64,000 nt of DNA, taken from Portulaca oleracea (lineage: Eukaryota > Streptophyta > Magnoliopsida > Caryophyllales > Portulacaceae). The notes under the pieces were generated by a model. That model did not search any database and was not told the DNA's origin. It saw nothing but the letters and a program-made list of their open reading frames with translations. Positions 33,377 through 45,304 of this stretch are shown here, in pieces. The stretch lies in assembly GCA_029582165.1 (NCBI GenBank), contig CM055873.1:39767295-39831294 (forward strand), read 5' to 3'. Position 1 is the stretch's first letter, and each line of letters begins with the position of its first letter. The position numbers and the translations under genes are program-made.

Positions 33377-36300
33377 TTATATTAATAAATTGTCCATGAG
33401 TACATAGGAGGCAATTTGATTGGGGTATGTTCCCAACCAGATCTGAACCTCATCCACGGACCTTATTTTAGCCATATTATGAGCGACTAAATTTCCGTCC
33501 CTTTTAACATGAGACCAACTAACAGAAGAAAAAAACCTAGAAACACAAATAGTATCCTCTACTACAATATCTAACTCACAGACGGTCTTCATTCCCTTAT
33601 TTATGCAATTCACAAGCTTCAGACTATCAGATTCGAAAGTCACATGATCATAGTGGAAACGATGGGCCAAATTGACTGCAAATTCTCCAGCTTTAGCCTC
33701 AGCAATGATTGGTTCCCAGGTTGCCCTAAACCTCTTCACCGCTGATAATAGTACATCTCCATTACTGTTCCTAGTCACCACACCTGCCTGAACCCACCCC
33801 TCCTCCATCAGTGAGGCATCAAAATTGAATTTCACATAGTCGTCAGACGGTCTTTGCCATACTGATGTGAGAATCTGTTGAGCTGGGAGACGAGAAGCTC
33901 GTTTGAAAGTAGTCAATTTTACCATGTCCGCCACCACACCCCTGGCATGATCAACAATTATTTGGGCAGCAACACTCCTGTTGTTGAAAATGGAGTCATT
34001 TCTCGTTGTCCAAGCCCACCATGCTAAAGTCATTAAAACCTTGAGCTCCTCTTCGCCTTTCTCCTTTTTCCAGATTTCTAGAATCTCTCCAGGAGGCCTT
34101 CTTTCTTCAATGAACCGCTGCACATTTGCTCCCGCACATCTCCATAAATCATAAGATTGTTCACACTCAAAAATTGAGTGAGTCTCGTCCTCTATACTCT
34201 TCTTGCTTCGGGAACAGGTGTTGTCTTGTGAGATATGTCTATGGTGGAACAAAGCTCTGGTTGGGAGAATGTTAGAGCACCATTGCCACCAGAAAATCTT
34301 AGCCTTCGGGATTATGTCAGTCTTCCAGATGTACGACCAGTGAGATTCAAAATCATTCAGGTTAATCCCTGCTCCTATTAGGTATGCTGATTTGACACTG
34401 AAAATTCCACTATCTTCAAAAACCCAAGCTAAAGCATCTGCTGGTTGTCTCCTGCTCAAAGGGATGGACAAAATGATCACTTTGTCCCTTTCATTGAAAT
34501 TTTGTTCTATGACTTCTACTTTCCATCTTCCTTCATCATGAATTATAAGGTCACTAACCCTCATTAGATCTGTATCAGTCGGCTTATCCGTAGTGACTCT
34601 TTTACCTTTGTCATCAAACAACCAATCGTCCTCCCAAATGTCAATGCTTTGCCCATTTCCGACCCTCCAGTATAACCCCTCCTTCAGTAGAGCCTTTGCA
34701 GCCCATATTCCTCTTCAGGCGTGGCTCGGTGATGGTCCCAAAGCCGATTCTAGAAAGCTCCTTCCAGGAAAGTACTTCGCTTGAAATACTTTGTATAAAA
34801 GGGAGTCTGTGTTCTTAAGGAGTTTCCAACCCTGTTTTGCTAGTAGCGCATTGTTGAAGACTTCCAGTTTCCGAAATCCAAGGCCACCCAGACATTTCGG
34901 TTTGCATAGATGTTCCCAAGCAAGCCAGTGCATCTTTCTTTTTTCTTCTGTGGATCCCCACCAAAATTTTGCGCACAACCTATTAATATCATCAATCAAT
35001 GTGCTGGGGAGTTTGAATAAGCTCATAATATATGTTGGAATGGCTTGAATTACGGCCTTGATTAACACCTCCTTACTTGCTCTTGACAACAAGTGTTCCT
35101 TCCACCCACTAAGTTTTTTCCAAATCCTGTCTCTGATAGAGTTGAAAATGGCTTTCTTGCTCCTTCCCACATATGTTGGGGCCCTAAGATATTTGTCATT
35201 TTTGTCAACCTGCCTCATCCCCAACATTCCCGCAAATTCCTCCCTTCTTGCTGTTTGAACACCCTTACTGAAAGAGACTTCCGAATTCTCAAAATTTACC
35301 TTTTGTCCCGATGCCCTCTCATACTGGTTGATAATATCAACTAATTGAGAGCACTCTTGTCTAGTAGCTCTGGCGAAGAGTAAACTGTCGTCAACGAAAA
35401 AGAGATGTGAAATAGTCGGACCCTTCCTACTTGCCTTCGCGCCATGGATTTCCCCTGTATCTGCTGCCCTCTGTAAAAGACATGAGAAAGCTTCTGCCAC
35501 CAAAATAAAAAGATAAGGTGAAATAGGATCACCTTGCCGAAGACCTCGGGTTGGCTTTACTTGTTCCGAAAGGACCCCGTTAACCAGAATATTATACGTC
35601 ACTGACGAAACGCAATTCATAAACACTTGAACCCATCTCTCTTCAAAACCCATTTTCAACAGAACCTCCTTAAGGAACACCCACTCCACCCTATCATAGG
35701 CCTTACTCATATCCAGTTTAACCGCCATCGTCCCTCTCCTCCCCATTGATCTTCTCTTCATAGTATGGAAAAGTTCAGCAGCAATGAGCACATTGTCAGT
35801 AATGAGACGGCCCGGGACAAACCCGCTTTGGTTCGGGGAGATAACACTAGGAAGAAAGGACTTGAGTCTGTTAGTTATTGTTTTGGACGCTATTTTATAT
35901 AGGACATTACACAGACTAATAGGCCAATATTGGGTTAAATCCTCAGGGTGCTTGACCTTTGGGATTAGTACAATCAAAGTTTTGTTTACTGCATTTGGGA
36001 TAAGCTCCCCTGTGAGAATGGAATTGACGTACTCAACCACATCCGGACCAACAATGTGCCAAAAAGTTTGATAAAAGAGAGCATGCATACCATCGGGTCC
36101 AGGCGATTTCAAAGGGTGCATTTGGAACAAAGCAGCTTTGATTTCCTCAGCTGAGTATGGCTTGGTCAACGTCTGAGACATCTCCCTGGACACCACTGGC
36201 TTTATCCCCTTTAAGGCCTGATCCATCTCCGTTGGATTACTTGAAGAGAAAATTGACTCAAAGTATTTGATAATCTCTATTGTAATCTCCTCCTCCCCTG

Positions 36301-37447
36301 TCACAAAGTCCCCATTTGATTGCTTCAGACTACGAATTATATTTCTTCTACCCCTTTGCTTTGCTTTATGGTGGAAGTAAGAGGTATTTCTATCTCCTTC
36401 TTCAATTTCCAAGGCCTTAGCTCTCATAGCCCAAAACCTCTCTTTCTGACCCAACCATTCCTCTAATTGTGATGTAGTGGATTGAATTTTGTCCAAGGAA
36501 TCTTGTGATATTGGGCCTTCCTGAAGGAGGCCCAACTCCTTTTCAGCTTCCCGAATTTTAGTCTCCAGCCCATCAAAATTCTTTCTTCCCCTTTCCTTGA
36601 GTTTTTTCAAGCATGATTCTACTTTCTCAATAGTATTACCTTGACTACAGTGCCATGCATCCTTCACTAATTCCTCACAACGATGATCTTCCAATAACAC
36701 CTTTTCTAGTATAACCATTGCCCTCCTTCTTTTGAACTTTCGAATTTCCGGATTTGTGTCTAAAAGAATAGGGGCATGATCAGATTTGATCCTCGTTAGA
36801 TTGAGGACTTCCGCATCTGGAAACTTTGTGCTCCAACTGTCATTGGCCATATAACGATCCAGCCTCTCATGAGTGCAAGAGTTTGTGTTGCGCCCCCGCT
36901 GCCACGTGAAGAATGGACCCTTGCAACCCTGATCTTTCATTTGACATTCCGAGAGGGCCTCTCTGAAATTTTGCATGTACCTAGAATCTCTGACAGCCCC
37001 TCCTTCCTTCTCCTCCATGTTTAGAATTTCGTTAAAATCACCTCCTACTACTGTGGGTGTCGAGTAATCAATAGCTTGAACCTTCAGAAGCTCCCAAGTC
37101 TTGTATTTCTCACTTTGTTTTGGCCAACCATATAGCCCAATAAACTTCATATCGATCTCCCCATCAAGCATAATATTGCCGGAAATATGGTTGTTTGAAT
37201 ATGTAAAAAGGTGAAAGTCCACATGTTCCTTCCAGAAGAGAGCCAACCCTCCTTCCCGCCCCCTACTACTAACTACAAAACCACCCTTGAAACCCAACTT
37301 CTTACCCAAAGATTCTACTCTCCTAGCTTCTAACATGGTCTCGGAGAGAAAAACCATGTCCGGGCTATGCTTTTTGCTCCAGAATTGGAGCGCTTGAACT
37401 GCCCGAGGGTTGCCACACCCTCAGCAGTTCTAGCTTAATATTTTCAT
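33377..37447 (-). pseudogene. LINE 2 ORF2: endonuclease, reverse transcriptase, RNase H; three stops
   Basis: ATG at 37447 overlaps the ORF1 stop (ATGA). The first codons read MKILS-stop-NC-stop-GCGNPRAVQAL: TAG and TGA stand where the family has Trp and Arg (WNCRG). An open stretch from 37357 to 34718 covers the AP-endonuclease (ends with SDHAPI) and reverse transcriptase (LDMSKAYDRVEW, GLRQGDP, FFVDD about residue 650). A third TGA at 34715-34717 follows PSPSHA, where Trp is usual. The frame then continues as the zinc-binding region (CSRS...H...C, one Cys replaced by Ser) and RNase H (FDAS at 267-270 and ESDS at 330-333 of the 414-residue part), ending at 33377. YWPIS replaces the usual YRPIS. 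Confidence 0.9.
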
Positions 37448-38517
37448 GGCTGTAGGTGGGACCGATCTCCGTCGGTTACCACCTCTGGTGAAAAAGCTCT
37501 CTTCTTATCCGCCCCTGCTATGTCCTCCATAAGTCTAATCTTCCTTTCTCCTAACTTTGCACCTCTGATGTCTACACCCTTCCTCTTGTTGTTATCAATT
37601 TGCATGCTATCTACAACTTCCACTTCCCCCCGGGTTCCTCCCACCTTATCCTTTGAAATCTGCCCCACCTCTTCTTTCCCAGTAATCCGAAGTCGTCCTG
37701 CCGAGGCCTCCTCTCTCAGCTCCAAAAGCTTACGTCTATCTTCCATCCAATTGTCGTCTCCTCCTCCCCTCCTCTTTCTTTTGATAGGCGACCCCTTCAG
37801 ATTGGGACCATATGGCATATCTTCTACCATCATCTCTCCTCTATATCCCGGACATCCTTTGTAAACATGCCCAATGAATCCACAAAGATAACAGTAATCA
37901 ACGATTTTGACATATTTTAAAGGGACTTACTTAGGTACTCCATCTATCTTCATTCGAAGGCCAATTCTTATCGGCTTGTTGATATCCAAGTCCACCCTGA
38001 TTTTGAGATATTTAGAGTGGGCCAAGATATCTTCTTCATCAACATCCACATACTTCCCAATCGTATTCCCAAGGAACTCCGAAAAAGCATGGGTTTTCTT
38101 CTTTAAAGGCAAGTCCATCACTTTTATCCAGAGACGTGTTGTGTTAAAGATTAATTCGGATGGTTGCTTGTTACCATCCAGTTGTTGCAGAAGGAGCAAA
38201 GAATTATCAAATGTCCATGGACCATCATTAAGAACTGAATCTCGGTCTGCTTCTATGAAGAACTGAAAGGAAAATAAATTCTTGCCGAGTTCTTTTGCGA
38301 CTACTCCTTGCGCCGGTCTCCAGATATTTTTCATTGTCGTCATAAAAGCCTCCGGATTGAATCTTGATTGGGTATGGAGTTTCCCAACAAGACATAAAGC
38401 AACTTGTTTCTCAATCTTCGCTTCATCAGGATCTTCAAATTCTATTATCGTTTCTTCATCTTCCGTTAATTGTAGCCTTTCCAAAGATTCATTGAGATTC
38501 GCTTCCATCTTGATCAC
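37444..38517 (-). pseudogene. LINE 2 ORF1: DUF4283-like RNA-binding protein with CCHC knuckle; one stop
   Basis: Starts at 38517 (MIKMEANLNE). The first ~190 residues have the DUF4283 pattern of plant LINE ORF1 (QVALCLVGKL, FSFQFFIEADRDSVLNDGPW, LWIKVMDLP). A TAA at 37927-37929 follows GVPK; the same frame continues through a CX2CX4HX4C knuckle (CYLCGFIGHVYKGC) and a basic tail (GSPIKRKRRGGG), ending in TGA at 37444-37446. The Lys-stop-Val context suggests a CAA to TAA change. The product would coat LINE RNA. Length, about 357 codons, suits a plant L1 ORF1. Confidence 0.85.
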
Positions 38518-38691
38518 TGGAATTCACTACCACGCCCCTGCGGACGAAACGCTGACACCGAACCCTACCCAACGGAGGGAAAGAAACTCCACACAACTAT
38601 GGCTGGAAAAAACCAGGGCACGGCTGCACTAGGCTTCCACCAGAGAGAGGGAGAGAACATATCCATTTGGCACTATATAATAATGACCACA

Positions 38692-38710
38692 TAATGATAA
38701 TACTAATCAC

Positions 38711-38753
<43 letters not shown>

Positions 38754-38760
38754 TCACATA
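38692..38760. repeat. (AAT)n, right part
   Basis: Continuation of the tract at 33160-33339 after LINE 2. Confidence 0.85.
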
Positions 38761-39082
38761 ATTCATCCAATAATAATAACACATGAAATTACGAATATAC
38801 CCTTGTTAGTTTCCTAACGGTCCTACGAGCTCAAATGTTAGCAAAATTAATCACGACCGAATTCTCAATAATTAATGGAGTCAACTTAAATTACTAACAT
38901 CATAACGGTCAACGCACTTGAATTTTTCGGGGTTTTACATCATTACCCCCTTAAAACAAGTTTCGTCCTCGAAACTTAAAGTCAACAACAACGATCTGCC
39001 AAACGGAACTAACAGTGGCACTAACCAAAAATTTAGGGTTTTACAGTAACGCTTTGTTTTCCAATTGGCTACTAGATGTGTG

Positions 39083-39888
39083 TGTTAGGTTTTTGGGTTA
39101 TCTATTTCCTAAACAAATACAGATTAATTGACGGAATATTATAACAGTTATAAACAATTAATCAAAACAACTGCAGAGGCTTTAGTAATTATACCTGATC
39201 GCTAATTCCTGCTAAAGAAGAGGTTGACCTTCCAGATTCCAACGCTGAAACACTCTACTGAAAAGTCCACGCAGCACTCCAGGAACCCGATTGCTAGATC
39301 GACCCGATCGAGACGAATCTCAATCTAAGATGTATGTGAGATTGTTCGGGAAACAGAGAATGTGTCCTGAAACTAGAACTGCAAACTAAAAGAGAGAGGA
39401 ACTCAGGAAATCACCCTGGTATCTCTCTAAGAGTCATAGGCAGTTGGTGTTGAATAATCTCTCCTAGAGACCCCTTTATATAGTGTTTAGAAAACTTAGG
39501 GAAATGGTTCAAAAAATCCTAAAGGGCCGACGGATTTCTCAGGCCCAACACGGTCCGTGTTGGTCTCCAGAAAATTCATTAACTCGGCCCATGGACACCA
39601 CGGACCGTGGTGTCTCAACACGAACCGTGTTGGGTCAATGCGGTCCGTGTTGAACCCAATTCGGTCCGTGTTGGGCTGATTTCTCACAGAAATCAATTTC
39701 CAACTTTTCTAAACGTGATACAATATCACTTAGGTTACATACATTGTTACAGGGCACTGACTTGTGTGACCCAATAGGACAAAATAATATAGTTGTAATT
39801 AAACATATTTAATTACTAACTATAGAGGTCTCTAGCAAGACATATAATTACTATATTACTTTGGTTTAATCTCCGTGTATATCACTTA
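39083..39888 (-). repeat. 3' LTR of the LARD-like element (inner end lost)
   Basis: Matches 45305-46110 closely. TATATAAAGG on the minus strand (39473-39482). Palindrome cluster 39545-39675. The last ~30 bp seen in the right LTR are missing. Confidence 0.85.
39545..39675 (-). promoter_or_regulatory. Cluster of five short palindromes in the LTR promoter
   Basis: CCAACACGGTCCGTGTTGG (39545-39563, perfect), CACCACGGACCGTGGTG (39596-39612, perfect), CAACACGAACCGTGTTG, then GCGGTCCGTGTTG and TTCGGTCCGTGTTGGG. They lie 60-200 bp upstream of the minus-strand TATA. Role as protein-binding sites is an inference. Confidence 0.7.
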
Positions 39889-42325
39889 GGTTACATACAT
39901 TGTTACTTTGGAATGAGCTTATTGATAAGAAGCCTTCTAGGTAATATCTTTCCTCACCATTTGTGTATAATTAGTGAGTCGGTTTTCTTTTCTTCTTTTA
40001 TTTTCTTTTTGTGAGTTTCTTTTTCTTTTATTTTTGGGGTGCTTGCTTACCTACTTCTGTTTCCATTTGAGGATACGGCAACCTCTTTGTGTGGGAGTGG
40101 GAGGGTAGTATGTATTCCGGTTTTTGAGTCTAAGAAAAAAAGAGTGAAAGTTGTTTTGTAAATATTTTAGTTTGTTTTCTTAGTTCTTTAGTCCCTAGTG
40201 TCTTGTATAGTTTGTTTTTCCTTTTTGATCTTGCATGTGAACCATCACACTTAGTATGCTTTTCTTGTTTATTTCTAACCTTTGGTGTGATGTTCCTTGG
40301 ATCGTGGATTGAATATGCTTGATTGAAAACCTCGAGGTAACCTCTTTCCATTCTCTTTATGTGAATATATCGATGATTCATGATGCATGCTTGATTTTCT
40401 TTTTGGGTAGCGAACCCCTTAAGTGTGAATGTTGGATATATATTGTTGTTGGAGCCGTGTGGGCTCGGGTCGCCACCGTTTTTATGTGATAAGTGTTTTG
40501 TATATATGTTTTTCTTGGTTTTCTACCTCGCTTGTGACACCCTTCTTGGGGACATTGTGATGTCTTGTGTTGGAGTGGGGGGTGCTATTTTCCATTTGTC
40601 ATGGATAGATCACCTAGTTTTTGAGTCTTTTGTTTTTGTTTTTCTTAGTTTGTGTCCAAAAATCTAAAAAATTTTGTGTGTGAAAGAAAAGAGGGGAGAA
40701 ATGTTGTGAAAAATCCAAAAGTTTCTTTTTCTTTTTTAAGATGTTTCCGTTCACAGTTGTGTAGATAGTTGTCTAATCAGCTGATTCAATCAGTTAGAAG
40801 CGGCCGGTATGAATAATGATGGGCCTTAGGAAGGATTTTTGCCTTGACTTATCTCTATTAGACCTTTACATGGAATGGGAAAGCGGAATCCTCAAATCTT
40901 ACACGCTTTGACTGTGTATTCTTACCTAAGTTAGACGGTTTTAGTTGTTCAATTGCTTAAGCTCTTAATTAATGCATTAAATAATTAATGTCGGGCCTAC
41001 CGTCATGGGTTGGTTTGGGTGGATCGGCACCCTATGCCCCTTAAGTGCAATGACTCACGTATGGAGAAACCCAGCAGGGAGGGTAACCCTTTGCGAAGCC
41101 CGGTGCTTAAATCCCGCAAAACCCGACACAAACACTCTAAAAGACACGAAACGGATTGAGTGGAAAGAAAAGAGCGTAGGTTTTGAAAAAGAAAGAAAAG
41201 AGCGAAGCAAGAAAAAGAAAAAAAGAGTTGAGCAAAAGAATGGTAAGAAAGAGCAAGAAAAAGCAGAAAAAGAAAGAAAAAGAAAGGAAAGAGTGTAGTA
41301 AGAAAAAGAAAGAAAAGAGAGGTTGAAAGAAAAACCAAGAGTGAAGTAGGATAGATAATCTCAAGCTTGAGCATGAGAACAACTCTGATTGTCTAGTTTA
41401 GGATAGGAAGGACCCACTAGAGCCCACTTGCACATATGCACGAGGTGTTTTGCTCATCAGGAAGTGTTCGGGTTCAAAATCTCAAAGATTGGCAGTTTTC
41501 CAACCTTCGTGTCTTAATTTGTTTATACTTGCTTCTTCCAATTGATTGTTGAGGCGGGTTGGGGAACTAGGTGCATGATTGGGGACGGGAATATTTTCTT
41601 TGCTTTTGTTTTGTTTCGGTTTTCGGTTTTCACTTCTTTTTTCTTTCCCCTTTTTCTTTTCTCGTGGCTTTTGTGGGTGTAGTTGCTACAAACCCTCACG
41701 AGACCTACCTCGTCCACCGGGCTGCCGGGGGGTTTAAAGAGCTTGATGCATACGCTAAATGCATCCGCGATTCCTGTGAAAGTGAGTTAGGATTTTTAGT
41801 TTTCCTTTTTAGTCCTTTTCTTTGTTTTTAGTTTGCTCGGGGCGAGCAAACCCTTGTGTTGGAGTGGTGTTCGGTCGTTAAATGAATTTCTTCTCTTTTA
41901 TAGGGTATATTTGCTTGTTTTAACCCCTATTTATATATTAGATATAATGATTTGGTGTTTTGTAGGAAAATAAGGAGTTAGAAGAAGTTTGGGCTTAATT
42001 GAAGGTTTTTACGGAATCCCGACCTATTTCCCGAGTCAAACCAAGTCAACCCGAGCCGAGAGCCGAGGCGAAATCAAAGCCGGAAATTCCATGTCAAGAT
42101 TGGCGCAAAACAGGGGAACGGTACAGACTCAAAGGTTTGAAATACATGTGTCTTCACTCTTTGGGTCATAACTCCATCGTTACAGCTTCGATTGGTGACA
42201 AATATTGGGAGCTTAAAGTACACACTGAGAGCTTTCCATCGATATCTTACGGGTCTAAAACGGAGTTCGGATGAAGAAGTTATGCGCGTTTGAAGTCGGC
42301 AGGGAAAAGCTGCCCAGAAGCGCTG

Positions 42326-42535
42326 CTCGCCCGAGTAGCAACATGGCTCGCCCGAGCAAGGCCACTGTCTCGCCTGCGACATAATCTTTGAGGGCGGTGA
42401 ATCTGCGGCGAAGTCTTTGCTTGCCCGAGCAATCCCATGGCTCGCCCGAGCCACATTGTCTGCGGAGAAATTGTTGCGCGTGCTGCGATTAAAGTCCTAG
42501 GGTTTGGGTTGTATTTTTCCTTCTTCTATAAATAC
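42326..42535 (+). promoter_or_regulatory. LTR-like promoter: GCTCGCCCGAGC palindromes and TATA box
   Basis: CTCGCCCGAG at 42326-42335, GCTCGCCCGAGC at 42346-42357 and 42440-42451, a partial copy near 42368 and TTGCCCGAGC at 42421-42430. CTATAAATAC follows at 42526-42535. The layout is that of an LTR U3; borders are not found. Confidence 0.55.
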
Positions 42536-42739
42536 CCACTTGTATTAATCTAAGAAATCAAATTAGCCTAGGTAGTTTAGGAGTAGAATTAGATTTAATT
42601 GCTTTCTTTAATTGTTTTCTTTAATTGTTCTTCAAGTTTTCTTTGATTCTTCAAGCTTTCTTTGATTTCTAGCATTTGTATTCAAACTTTCTCAAGCTTT
42701 CTCAATTCAAGCAAGTTACCATTGAAGTTTTACAAGCTT

Positions 42740-42773
42740 TCTCTCTCTTCTCTCTCTCTCTCTCTCTCTCTCT
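42740..42773. repeat. (CT)n microsatellite
   Basis: CT-rich tract 200 bp after the TATA box, in CT-rich leader-like text. Confidence 0.9.
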
Positions 42774-45290
42774 AATCTCCATTGTTGGCTTGATTTCAAA
42801 GCTTTCTAGGGTTAGCCACATCAAATCCATCTTTTAGTGGGGAGGAGGGTCAAGGAATTCCAATTCTACTTCCTAGTGAGAATTTGGGAGATCCTTGGTA
42901 ATCCAATCCACATTTTCTTGTTTGTTTGGGGGAAATTGCAAAGGTAGATTGAAGGTTAGAAGATTTTGGTCATCAAAGGTATAATTTCTTGTCTCTAATT
43001 TCATTGTTCATTCTAGATTTCCATTCCTTGCTTTAATTGCTTTATTTGATTTCATGCTTTTAGTTGCTTTCTTTGATTCATGCCTAGGTAAGATTTAATT
43101 GCTTCTCTTTACATTATTTATTGTTTTCCGCATTGAGAAAAACCCCTCTACACAAACCGATTACCTTAATCAAGCGTCAGACCCATCCCTGAGAACCGAC
43201 AACCTTAACTCATAAAACCACAAAAATTACAACTGAACAGTTTTATTATCCTAAGCATACAATTCTAGGTGAACTCTTTCGAAAAGCATAAAAGGCATAA
43301 TAAAACAACATGCAATAACGAATTTAAAGCATAAATAAAACCCCTAGTATGACCACCTAGATTTAATCAATTAATTTAACTAAACCTTGACAGTCTTCAA
43401 GAAACTCTTCTTGGGTCTTGCAACTTCATTAGATGGGCTCCCACTCGAATCATTACCTCCATTGCTGTCGGGCTCCCACTCAACTTGATGTCTCCAATTA
43501 CAACAAATTTAAAATTTGGACCTCACAATTGAGTCCTTACATGAATTAAAATAAACTTAACTGAAATTTAAATTTAAAATTTAATTCAAAGACGGTACGC
43601 AGACCGTATTTCACCCAACCTGGTATGCGGACCGGTAAAACGACTATCTATGGCCATACTAGAAGCACATGCAAACATGTAATATTGCAATAATTATATC
43701 AAATATAACACATGCTTAAATAACAATTTATAAAGGCATATATATAATTTGCAATATAACACATAAGGAAATAAATACTAAATAAAATGTCCTAAAGGTT
43801 TGCATGATTAATGTAATAAACAAAATCCAAATTTTATCTTAGTTACCTAAACAGATTTAGGATTTTATACCTATACATACAAAATACTTGACTTTCCTAA
43901 AATCAAGAAGTCTAAAAGATACTATATCTTTTAAAGGTATTGTAAGTTTCCTAAACTTTACAAAATAATAGATTTTATGCCCATTATCTGACTTAGTAGT
44001 AATAGGATTTAATAATTAATTTCTAAAATTAATTACAAACCCTAAAATATACGAATTCACCAAAACTGTTGGCAACACGATCCGTGTTGCTTCCCAGTTT
44101 CGGTTAATTTCGTGAATGAAAAACTTTAATAAAATTATCATAACTTATCGAATTAAAAGATTTCATATCATAGTGTTATCCAATGACCCAATATGAATAT
44201 TTTCCAGAATTTTAACAATTTCTAAAAGATTGTAAAAATTTAGGGAATTAAACCTTTTAATTCTCCGTTTAAGAGGAAAATAAATAATAATAGTCCGATA
44301 AGTTTAAAAAATAAAATTTTATAATTTTACCATACAGTAGGTTCATCCAATATGCTACTTTAAAAATTTCAGATTTTTATCAAATTTCGAAAATTAGAAT
44401 AAAATTCAGAAAAGTAAACAATTATACTTTTCTGTTAATTTGAAAATTAAAGGAAAATTAGTAAACGATCTCGAAAATTCACGAAAATTTTATCCCTAAC
44501 AGAATGTTTACCCAGTAACCTACTGTAAAATGTTCAGAAAATTTACGAATTTCTATAAATATACAAAATTCAGAGAAGCAACAAATTTATTTCACTCAGA
44601 TCTGAAAATCTAAATTAAACAAATATAATTTGACCGGATAAATTAACGGAAATTTTTTCCCTAAAATTATGGTTACCCACTAACCTATTGTAAAATTTTC
44701 AGAAGTTTTACAAATTTGTACAAATTTATAAAATTCAGAGAATTAAACGAATTTTAATTGACTTCAGATCTGAAAACTCAATTAAAAATCCATTTTAATT
44801 GGGAAAAATCTACAAAAATTTTGGAAAATCCAGAACTTTTCCAGACACCTGCAGCAAAAATTTTAGAAATTTTCGATTTCATTTGATATTTTATTTCGAT
44901 TTTTCATATTTATCGTAAATAAACTAAATCAGAAAATAATTCTACAAAACCCTATTTTGCGAATTTTGACCTATTTCATGTATTGCCTACTGTTTAGCAA
45001 CATTAAACAAGATTGTTTCTAAAACATTCAAATTAAATCAAGTTTATGCTATATTTAACAATTAAACAAAAATAAAATCGATTAATTAAAGGCAATAAGA
45101 AATAAACAATAACAAAGAATGAAATTTTACAATAAAATTCCAGATTTACTATCATGAATAATAAAGATTAAAACTTTCATAAAGATTCAAAATTTTAGGC
45201 ATAAATCTACTCTAGCATATTCATAATATAATTCAACTATTGACAAAATTACTTATGAATACAAGTACAATACTTTAGCATGCAATTGGT

Positions 45291-45303
45291 GGCTCTGATA
45301 CCA
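45291..45303 (-). other. Primer binding site, tRNA-iMet type
   Basis: The minus strand reads TGGTATCAGAGCC, one base from the right LTR. It shows that 45305-46143 is the 5' LTR. Confidence 0.9.
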
Positions 45304-45304
45304 C

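Larger units (their letters stand above)
33355..38676 (-). mobile_element. LINE 2 (L1-type), near full length
   Basis: 5322 bp on the minus strand with a 15-bp target duplication, ATAATAATGACCACA, at 33340-33354 and 38677-38691. The 3' end is a short poly(A) (TTTTTTT at 33355-33361 on the plus strand). It has ORF1 (DUF4283-like plus CCHC), ORF2 (endonuclease, reverse transcriptase, zinc-binding, RNase H) and a 5' leader of about 160 bp. Four in-frame stops and no frameshift are seen. It inserted into the (AAT)n part of solo LTR copy 2. Confidence 0.9.
28896..39045 (-). mobile_element. Solo LTR, family TGTAACGCC, copy 2, with nested insertions
   Basis: Starts TGTAACGCCTCGG, ends GGGTTTTACA, with a perfect GTAAC duplication at 28891-28895 and 39046-39050 inside LINE 1. 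It holds LINE 2 (33355-38676), a Stowaway (31445-31709) and a Helitron end (32054). The rest aligns with copy 1 at 4507 at both ends but keeps about 2.4 kb absent there (30085-32440, with typical long-LTR text such as GGGTCATAACTTGACGTCCC). A GC-rich island (32480-32930) with CT-rich leader-like text on the minus strand suggests minus orientation. ORFs 32433-32963 are this island, not genes. Confidence 0.85.
39889..45290. other. Non-coding interior of the LARD-like element
   Basis: Two parts. 39889-43150 reads as plus-strand text of another retroelement: ATACGGCAACCTCTTTGTGTGG and GTTTTTGAGTCTAAGAAAAAAAG are styles I associate with Athila/Tat 3' regions, then a 200-bp purine tract (41150-41340), a palindrome cluster and a TATA (42526). 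43150-45290 is AT-rich leader next to the primer site. No ORF here has protein character (40130-40381, 40425-40667, 41003-41382, 41571-41831, 41999-42454 are low-complexity or overlapping). Confidence 0.5.

Noticed and set aside
34593..36071. Several plus-strand ORFs inside LINE 2 (34593, 34791, 35058, 35093, 35784)
   Set aside because: Antisense shadows of the LINE reverse transcriptase.
41003..41382. F/L/S-rich and K/E/R-rich ORFs
   Set aside because: Sense and antisense readings of one purine tract.
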